DNA of 64,000 nucleotides from Gymnogyps californianus. Its lineage: Eukaryota > Chordata > Aves > Accipitriformes > Cathartidae. Positions 25,701 to 64,000 of the stretch are shown here, piece after piece (the stretch's first letter is position 1; the number at the start of each line of letters is the position of its first letter). The stretch covers positions 8,221,501 to 8,285,500 of the forward strand of contig NC_059476.1 in NCBI RefSeq assembly GCF_018139145.2, given 5' to 3'. The translations under genes and the position numbers were made by a program. The notes beneath the pieces are model-generated. The model was given only the letters and a program-made list of their open reading frames with translations. It did no database searches and was not told the origin of the DNA.

Positions 25701-27251
25701 GTAGAAGACCCAATGGTATCAAAAGTAGTAACAGCACCAAAACAAGATACATTAAAAGATGGACTTTCAGAAAACGCACGTAGTTACAAAGATAGTGGAG
25801 ATGATCATCAAACATGGGAATCACCAGAAATTCCTTATAAAATCCGGCAAGGCCGATGGCCAAGGACGAGAACATCCTCCTGTCTATTTGAAGTAGTAGG
25901 ATACCATAAGTACCTTAATGTTGCACTGTGGTGCAGAGACCCTTTCAAAGCAGGTGGTTTTATCTGCTTAGGATATGCAAGCATAAAACTTGAAGAAATT
26001 GCTTTAGATTGTATAGCTACATCATCAATGGAATATATTAGAACATTTAAACTGGATGCTCCTACACCTAAAGCAGCAGTCACTAGAACAGCATTGCGGA
26101 ATTTGACAACCCATAAGGGATTCAATGAAAAATTTTGTTATGGCGATGTAACTTTACACTTCAAATACTTAAAAGAAGGCGAAATAGATGATTCAAACTT
26201 TCTCCTGGAGAAAGAAAGGGAATGTCACTTGGAAGAAGAAGCTCGTGCAGTTCAGAAAGAGGATCCTTACTTGGGACAAACTGTTCTTACGGAGAACAAG
26301 CATAACTTTCAAGATACTCAGTTTCAGAATCCAACTTGGTGTGATTACTGCAAAAAGAAAGTATGGACTAAAGCGGCTTCGCAGTGCATGCTCTGTGCTT
26401 ACGTTTGCCATAAAAAATGTCAAGAAAAATGTCTAACTGAGACGCCCTTTTGTGTAGGAGCTGAAAAGCGACTTGATCGAACTGTGGGAAGTTGTAGAGC
26501 AGAAGGACAGGAAGCTCCCCAAGCTGCATCCTCTCGTGTTGATGCAGAATCTAAATCTGTTAACAGAACTACAGGTTTGACCAGGCATATCATCAATACA
26601 AGCACCCGTTTGTTAAACCTTCGTCAAGTCCCCAAAGCTCGCCTTTCTGAGCAAGGAACAGAGGTGGTAGAACCTTCGCCAAAGCACACACCAAACACTT
26701 CTGATAATGAAAGTAGCGATACTGAAATCAGTGGGCCAAGCAGTCCTTCAAAACGTGCAGGAGGTACTGGGATAAAGTTGGTCCGAAAGGAGGGTGGTCT
26801 AGATGACAGCGTCTTCATTGCCGTTAAAGAAATTGGACGTGATCTCTACAGAAGCTTACCCACAGAGGAGCGTTTTCAGAAATTAGAATTTATGTTGGAT
26901 AAGCTGCAGAATGAAATAGACCAGGAGCTGGAAAATAATAATTCACTCGTTAAAGAAGAAAAAGAGACAACCGATGCAAGGAAAAAAGCCTTGATTTCTG
27001 CTGCGCTGGCTAAGTCAGGTGAAAGACTACAGGCCCTTACGCTGCTGATGATCCACTACAGAGCCGGCATTGAGGATATAGAGTCTTTGGAGAACATGTC
27101 ATTAGAGCGGCAGTCCAAAAGAGTGACTAAAGATTCAGAGGAACCCAATGTAGCAGAAGAAATGGATAACGAAGATGTCAGTCTGACAGAGGCTCCAACA
27201 TTCAACATCATATCAGAAGAACCAGTTGATCCACCTCAATCAGTAGACTGA
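22549..27251 (+). CDS. PDZD8: PDZD8, 3' part of gene (last two coding exons)
   Basis: Partial gene with coding exons 22549-22711 and 25054-27251, giving 786 residues of the C-terminal part; the human protein is about 1150 residues. PDZD8 is an ER-anchored SMP-domain protein that moves lipids at contacts between the ER and late endosomes or lysosomes, and its C-terminal coiled coil is known to bind Rab7. In the joined product the order is: PDZ domain (about residues 1-75, carboxylate loop SVGLTL), an acidic stretch, proline-rich linkers (KPPVPPRP), a C2-like region (about 320-430), an atypical C1 zinc finger (His471 to Cys521), a serine-rich linker and a C-terminal coiled coil (about 657-740). 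The identification rests on near-continuous similarity to remembered human PDZD8, for example the C1 segment and the coiled coil. The exons for the transmembrane segment and SMP domain are not in the window. The gene converges on SLC18A2. Confidence 0.95.
22712..25053 (+). other. PDZD8: PDZD8 last intron
   Basis: A 2342-bp intron between the two PDZ-coding exons, with donor GTGAGT and acceptor TAG. It is AT-rich with no recognised gene. A 27-codon open stretch with a Ser/Asp/Glu-rich end occurs at 24501-24584 and is reported as a curiosity, not a gene. Confidence 0.85.
25054..27251 (+). CDS. PDZD8: PDZD8 last coding exon
   Basis: The acceptor is TTTTTTTAATAG at 25042-25053; the exon is open for 732 codons and ends at TGA 27249-27251. 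It completes the PDZ domain (to about 25140). It then carries an acidic region with EFEDLA (25270-25290), proline-rich motifs near 25533-25570 and 25640, and a C2-like segment (25849-26180). The C1-type finger (26301-26453) has His471, Cys484, Cys487, Cys499, Cys502, His507, Cys510 and a last Cys at 521. Spacing differs from the classical C1 pattern (11 residues between Cys487 and Cys499, 10 between Cys510 and Cys521), so phorbol or diacylglycerol binding should not be assumed. The coiled coil is 26860-27110. A very large last exon is also the arrangement in mammals. Confidence 0.96.
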
Positions 27252-29670
27252 TATTTACATATTTAGCCTTTGAAGGAATGGACTAAAAGAATACTTTGCA
27301 CTTAATTACAAACACACACAAATTAAATTAAAACACTGGTATAATGTACATGTCCTGCTTCTCCACAGTTATTTGCCTGTGTACGAGTACAGCTAATAAT
27401 GGTTCTTCTCCAGCTACAGCACCATCATTTTGTTAAACAGGCTGGTTAAAACTACATTTTGGGGTTTATATTGAAAATTTATTTTTAATAACTTATTTTT
27501 ATTTTTTCTAATTATGCAACCTTACCATTTCACATTAACGTGTGTGGTGTCCTTAATGTATTACTTGTCCCCCTCCCTTTTTTTTTCCAGCTAGTGTTTT
27601 CAACAGGAAACTAGCAGGATTTTCAAAATTTAGTTTCCATTGTATGATGAAAAAAACTATAACCTTGTTGCATGCCTAAGCTGATGACTGACACAGAAGT
27701 CACTGAGGGACCAGGCTTTAAAATGTTGATCACAGTTATTGTACGTCTTCTAGGTAGTTGTGTATTTTTTGCCAAACATATCATGAAAGTAAACAAAAGG
27801 TCTTTCATTTTGTCTGTTATTAATACTTAGTAAAGTTAACATTGCATATCATTTGTTTTCCATATTTTTGTTAAATACAAGAACTTTTCATAGTTTGTAA
27901 TTAACATGAAATATAGTAATACTATGCTAAAAAAAAAAATCCTCCTTAGAACTTTGGGCTATTGTATCCTGATTGAATAATACTAGATATCAAAGTGCAT
28001 ACCAGTATCTCCTAGTAATTTAATTGGGAATATTTTTGACATAAGAGGCTGGTTGCCTTCCAGAACAAAATTATATGTTTAAGTGTTGTATTATCTGATA
28101 ACCTGATAAAGGAAAAATCTTCTTCACAAGAGTTGGAGGTTTCATTGCATTCTATGAAAAAGCATGTAATGGTGGTTTAAGTAATTTAAAAAAAAAATTA
28201 ATATTTTGCTGCAGACTTTATCATTTCAGAAAGCTTAAGGTACAAAATATTTTACAAAATAGCTAAACATGTTCTCTCAACACTTTTGAGTAATCATATA
28301 GTGGTAAGTTGCATTCAGCTTCTCAGACAGAAGAGACAGTCTGAGCAGAAGGATCACCTTTGTCAGAAAAATGTCCTGTAGTGTATATAACATGTTTTAT
28401 TTGAGTCAAAAGAAGTGAGTCCAGTAGAGATGAGGAAGAATTTCAGCCAGCAGCTTTTGAAAAGAACTATCTGGTCTTGTGCTATGTGTAAACTGTGGAT
28501 CTTAGCATCACCTGGCTAAGGCTGTTGTTCTTATTTATTTCCTGTAAACATGTTTTTGTTTCATCTTCTGTGTATAGAAATGGTGTATAAAATATCATCT
28601 TTATTTTAGGTACTGTATTAGGTACTGGTATCATTATCACTGGTAGTAGAAAAAAAATACCTTTGTGGAAATGGAGTTGAATCTAAGATGGTGAAGTAAC
28701 TCATTTAAATTTTCAGGCAGTCTGTAATGTACTTCTCCATTAAATTTGCTTCTGTTTATTTTGTGATGGGCAAAATTAAGAAGCTGTGGTTTTCACAGAT
28801 GGAAAAGCATACTTCTACTTCTAAACAAAACAGTTACTTCCACTCATGCAACTACTTGCACTTTTTTGTGAGTACTGGGCAGTTGATACTTACTTAGTTG
28901 ATGTATGGAAAACACTATCCATGCTAAAATAGGCATGTGACACACTTCTGAAATTAAGCTTCAGCAAATAATCGCACAAAATTAGCTTCCCTTATTGACT
29001 AAAGGTTATGTAACCTATACTTGCTTGAGATGCATATTAAGACTTACCCACTCCATTTTCTCAGTGGCTTATCATTGGCGGTGATCTGCGTTCAATCTCC
29101 ATCAGTGTTTGCTCTTATGGACTACTATAGAGGTTTTCAAATATATCCAGGTACTTCATTTAAACCCTGGTACACATGAAGGAACTGTGAAAACAATGCA
29201 AATACTGATTTCAAAAACACGTTCATGGTTTTAAATTGACTTGTGTAATACAGTGCGTAAGAAAAGCTGGATATAGTTTTCCTCGTATAGTATTGCTAAT
29301 GATGATTGTAAGACAAATTAAACGTAGTGCAATATTTTTAAATATACTGAATGGGAAAAGGGCAAAATAGTTGTATTTTAGTGATAAGAAGGAAAACATA
29401 AATTCCTATCAGGCATTAATTACAATAAACGGTGAATCTTGAGGGGAAAATTGTAATACTACATTCCTGATGTAATCTTTGCTTCATGCTTGACTGTAAA
29501 TAGCTGAAAATAAAGAATACCACAGAAAACAAGAATATCTTGACTTAATGATATCTGAATAGGTAGCAGCTGCACACATTTGCAGAAGATCTGCCTAATA
29601 TGATTTTGTTGGCTATTATTTTATCATGAGAATAAGCTTTAATAAAATAGTTTTGCTAAATTATCAGCTT
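27252..29670 (+). other. PDZD8: PDZD8 3' untranslated region (end estimated)
   Basis: AT-rich, non-coding sequence directly after the PDZD8 stop codon. There is no AATAAA until 29424-29429, then 29509-29514 and 29641-29646. The 29641 signal is followed within about 30-50 bases by a GT/T-rich stretch (29675-29697), which makes it the best candidate end. The extent is inferred from signals alone. Confidence 0.55.
29641..29646 (+). other. Candidate polyadenylation signal of PDZD8
   Basis: AATAAA with a downstream GT- and T-rich element. Alternatives are 29424-29429, 29509-29514 and 29781-29786. The choice is inferred from context only. Confidence 0.45.
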
Positions 29671-31610
29671 CTTTGCATTGTGTTAATATTTTTTTTAAAC
29701 ATTTGTATTGCAGTAGTTTATTATCTAAAGCAACTACTTAAAGGAAAGATCTTTGGGAGAAAAACATGCATTTTGCATTAAATAAAACTACTGATTGCTG
29801 GATTAATTGGGCTTTTATGCATTCTTTCTATCTGCGCATGCATTTATTTTTATTCTGCACAGTTTAGTAGTAGACATAGATTTCTTTCAAAATGGTGATT
29901 CCATTTGATTCTTTATGTAGCCAGAGAATCTTATAAAATGCTAAGGATGTTTGTGGGGGTTTTTTAAGACCTCCAAGCACTGCACAAATAATAACTGAAT
30001 GGCAGTATTGGTGATGGTGACTACCACCAGAGTTACGTTAGGGGAAAAAATTGTCCAAGAACAGTTCTTCTGACTTGCCCTGTCCTTCAGAAAATGTTAA
30101 TGAATAATAACTAAACAAATCCTTACTGTTTACTAGCTCATTTTTATCTAATCAGTTTTGCCTTGTAATTCACTATCCTTGGGTTTTTTACCTCAAATTT
30201 GAAATAAAACATGTATGGAAGTTTACAGCTACAGGGGAGGACTAAGTAGTGGGAGCAAATGAACTAAGTGACTTTATCACGCTTAAATTGACACACATCA
30301 AAATATACAAAACATGAAAGAACATGAAAGAACCCAAATTATTCCAGGACAGAATGGGGGTGTTTTGTGTGTATTTTTTGTGATTAAAGTTACTTCCTGA
30401 CTGTCAGCAAAAAGGGTTTGACTAATTGTTCCTCCAAAAATCCGAAATGTAGAACAACTGTTAAATATCTGGTTTGGGGGGAAAAGGTGGCATAGAGAGC
30501 CCAAACATGGGTGTCTCTGTGGCTCTTAATTCTGTCTTCCTCTAACTTCTAGTGGACCAGGAGTGGAGCAAGAGCATGGGGGAGCCAGACTGAGCTGTGT
30601 GGGTCTACTGAGCAAACCGTGGTGAGATGCTGGTCCATAAGGCCCCAGTAGAAACCTGGCTCCATCTGCAGAAGAGGAATGTGATCAATTAATCTGTCCT
30701 TGGGCCGTCTTCTCATACTCGTTTTGTGTTGCAGATTAACGTGAACTCTTCAATTTTGGTGTGGTCAAAAGTACAAAACCAAGCCATGAAGCAAGCCATT
30801 CTATGCTTTTTTTTTTTTAATATAAATTGCTATGTTTGCATTACTCTTTATACTTGTGAATTTAAGCAATACATTGGTTAATCAGCTGGCAAGTAAATGA
30901 ACATGTCGTGATAATTTAGAATTCTAACATTGGTATATTAGTTTCAGATTTATTTGGATTAACAATTTGATGTTGACCAAAAGAGTTCAGTGAAGCAAGT
31001 AAAATAACTTCTCCTGGGGCAAAGTTTCAAGTATCCAAATGATCTACACCATTAAAATCTGAACCTAATATAAATAGTCATCGACCTGTACAGTTGTTAC
31101 TTATTTAGTGGCAGTGAAGTACTCAACACAGACAGAATCTTGGTTTATGCTGTACTAATGTCTGTCTCCAAACACCTCTCAGCTTTGAAGGAAAAGGATT
31201 TCCATCTGTGTTATATTCAAAACAATGCAATTGAAAATATACCACTACAAAAATCTGTGTTTTTTTCCATTTTCACCATTTAAGCCTCTTACGATGTTTT
31301 CTCAGAATCTTCACCCTTATTTAAAGAACATACAGGGCTGTCCCCTGGTACTGCACATTTTGGTCTTATCTGTTTCCCAAAAGTTAAATCTCAGCCCAGC
31401 AACCACATGGCAGACTGATTTTGGAAGCTATCATGATTACTTAAAAAAGTTGCCTGTATTTATGACCTGGAGTGAAAATGTTTGTCCTGAGTTACAAATA
31501 GCCTAGAAATGAGGAGTGTTTTCCCATGACGAGAAATATTTGTCAGCTTCCCCCCCCAGTATACAGTAAAACACAATACATAAGGCAAATCATGAGGGGG
31601 ATTCTTTCTT
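29671..31610. other. Gap between the convergent genes PDZD8 and SLC18A2
   Basis: About 1.9 kb between the likely 3' ends of the two genes. It contains a tandem copy of ACATGAAAGA at about 30314-30333 and no recognised gene. The exact transcript ends are unknown, so either 3' UTR may extend into it. Confidence 0.5.
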
Positions 31611-33079
31611 TTTTTATTATTTTTACTTTATTACAACAGATCATGAACTTTTCAGATAACTTTTATTTTAATGCGGTCTGAATGCATAATGATTGACAAA
31701 GCAATACTTGAAGTCTGATCCACTATTTTTCATATTTTCTGACCATAGTATATACGCTTTACAAAACTATATGTAAACATAGTATCTATGCTGTAGTACA
31801 TAAAACGTCTGCAATTACATGAAAGAAGGCACATAAAGATTTTAATTTTACAAATGAAAAGATACACCATGGTTGATAAGGACATTGGGATTGTTTTAAA
31901 ATGCTTTCTTTCAAAGTCTGATTTTTCTCAGTGCAGATGGGGACTGCCTAATACAGTGCTTTACCTGTATCAGACTGTGTCCCCAAATGTTAAGATACTG
32001 GCAACAAACTGGTCATTTTTTTTTCATTATTTTTAGCAAAGTTGATATTTTAACTCATTTTTTAAAAATAAATATATATTGAATTTCTAGATGTGTATGC
32101 AAATGCATGTAAAACTTTTTTTTTTAACTGCTTAGGTTATCAGCTTACTTTCAGTACATGCTAAGACTAAACACTGTAATACTGCAGCTTTTCTTAACCA
32201 GTCACTTAAGATGCATCTAAAATAAAGTTGAGATGTCAAAAATAAAAGATTCAAAAGATAGAAATATAAAAAGTATCTTCATGCCGTTCTTATTCCCTTT
32301 AAGGGAAAGGAACAGTGCACATTCATACCTACTTGTTTACCCAGTGCTGTGTTTTAGGGGCTTCATATTGCACAACTGGTTAACTAATTAAAACTTCATT
32401 AAATAGTACTGACTAATAGCAATACACTCATCTGTTTAAAATACTGTTTTCCCCAACATTCCAGGAGTGGTTCAGGGAGAGCTCATTTTTTAAATTGGCA
32501 AAGAAGTGGTGCCTTTTATTTTACTAATGTATGACCTAAAGTTGATCAAAAAAGTGATAGCAATGTCCACACTCTGAATTCCAGCCTTCAGCTCCTCTTG
32601 GTGTACTTACAAGGGTAAAATTTAAAAGGATGCAAATTAGATAGGTTTTCTTTGAGCTCTGCTTTTTTTTTTTCATTCCAATTAGATAAGAAAGACCCAA
32701 GCTCTTGACAGTAACTCATGACTCCAAACAAAATATGAAGTATTGTATGACAATGAGTTGACTTTAAAAAATAGTTAAAATTCACATTTATACAGATTTA
32801 TACTACACATTTAATAAAAAATATAGTGTAATATTCAATAAAATTAAATACACAAAATAAAGGTTAACACTATACAAATCCTCTATAAAAGCTTTTCCCC
32901 CGCCTTATGAGGTGGTTAGCAGTCTGCTTTATAACCATGGGCGACGAATAATATACCTTTGGTTTTTTTGACCATTTCACTATTAAATGTACAGTACAAC
33001 TAAAACCTATTTCTGGATGAGATGTTTCACATGAAACACTGCATTTTGTACACCAAAATATGTTATATGGCTCTTCACG
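31611..33079 (-). other. SLC18A2: SLC18A2 3' untranslated region (end estimated)
   Basis: Follows the stop codon on the - strand. The AT-rich sequence has - strand polyadenylation signals ATTAAA at 32810-32815 and AATAAA at 32515-32520, 31662-31667, 31627-31632 and 31613-31618. The cluster near 31613-31667 is a plausible distal end. The length is inferred. Confidence 0.45.
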
Positions 33080-63562
<30,483 letters not shown>

Positions 63563-63591
63563 GGTCCCCGTCCCTGCGCCGCTGGCTGCCG
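63563..63591 (-). other. SLC18A2: SLC18A2 5' UTR part upstream of the ATG
   Basis: On the - strand a pyrimidine-rich acceptor, TTTGTCTCTCCGCAG, ends at 63592. The last 29 bases of 5' UTR then precede the ATG. Mammalian SLC18A2 has a noncoding first exon, so the same is likely here, with that exon further right. Its donor could not be placed. Confidence 0.6.
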
Positions 63592-64000
63592 CTGCGGAGA
63601 GACAAAGGCCGTTAGCGGCCGCCGGGACAAGGCGGGGAGCCCGGGCGGCAGCTCCGCGCCGTGCCGGCGGCTCGGGAGCCCCGCAGCCCCGCTCCGCGAC
63701 ACCCCCGTCCCGTCCCCCCCATCCCCGTCCCCCTCCGCCGCGCTCCCCGCCGCGCCGCACCCGGCCGCCGACCGCCCGGCCCGGCTCCCCGCTCCCGGCG
63801 CAGGTCCCCGTCCAGCCGCCCGCTGCGAACCGGCAGGGCAGGAGCGGGGAGGAGGAAGAGGGAGGAGGAAGAGGAGGAGGAGGCGGCACCTCTGGTCCCC
63901 GTGTGAGCCCAGGGAGCGCTGGAAGCGGCGCAGGGGGGGTGTGGGGGGGCTCCCCTCCTCTCCCCTCCCCGGGCAGCGATGCTGCGGGGCAAGCGGCGGG
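63592..64000 (-). promoter_or_regulatory. SLC18A2: CpG-island-type promoter region of SLC18A2
   Basis: Composition changes abruptly from AT-rich to strongly GC- and CpG-rich at about 63440 and remains so to the window edge. It directly precedes the start codon on the - strand and contains GC-box-like CCCCGCCC/GGGGCGGG-type words and a GGA-rich tract (63849-63884). Transcription start and noncoding exon 1 should lie here or just beyond the right edge. No TATA box is seen. Confidence 0.75.
63849..63884. repeat. GGA/GAA-rich purine tract in the promoter
   Basis: Imperfect (GGA)n tract on the + strand, pyrimidine-rich on the transcribed sense strand. Such tracts can adopt unusual DNA structures. 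Confidence 0.8.

Noticed and set aside
25648..26818. Antisense open frames under the PDZD8 last exon
   Set aside because: They are shadows of the strongly coding + strand; no promoter or family match.

Overview
The window is vertebrate nuclear DNA, almost certainly from a bird. The sequence shows two intron-split protein genes with GT/AG splice sites. It also shows CR1 LINE fragments, including a 3' tail with the repeated ATTCTATGA unit typical of avian CR1, and a solo retroviral LTR of a type I recall as common in neoavian birds. The species cannot be named from the sequence. The gene pair matches the SLC18A2-PDZD8 neighbourhood known from human 10q25.

Layout. Positions 1-22548 are one long AT-rich intron of PDZD8 (+ strand). 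The earlier PDZD8 exons, which encode the N-terminal membrane segment and SMP lipid-transfer domain, were not found and probably lie left of the window. The second-last coding exon is 22549-22711 (first part of the PDZ domain) and the last coding exon is 25054-27251 (rest of PDZ, C2-like region, C1-type zinc finger, coiled coil). A roughly 2.3 kb 3' UTR follows. From about 29.8 to 31.6 kb is a short gap between two genes that converge tail to tail.

SLC18A2 (VMAT2, the vesicular monoamine transporter) fills 33080-63562 on the - strand. I could assemble all 15 coding exons. They join in frame at GT-AG junctions to 1557 bp, or 518 residues, with Asp33, Lys141, Arg192, Glu315, Asp402 and Asp429 in the positions expected from the family. 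Its start lies in a CpG-rich promoter region at the right edge, 63440-64000. Introns hold a solo LTR (43455-44046, same strand as the gene), two older CR1 copies (about 49520-50350 and 52690-53280), a possible MIR-like relic and simple repeats.

The two genes act in different processes. PDZD8 is a lipid-transfer and tethering protein at ER contacts with late endosomes. VMAT2 loads dopamine, serotonin, noradrenaline and histamine into secretory vesicles. Their link here is position only.

The most unusual non-coding feature is a 131-bp inverted repeat with 96 % identity (arms 20120-20250 and 21573-21703, 1322-bp spacer) in the PDZD8 intron. One arm abuts a perfect 18-bp AT-rich palindrome. No new multi-gene system, CRISPR array or RNA gene could be supported.
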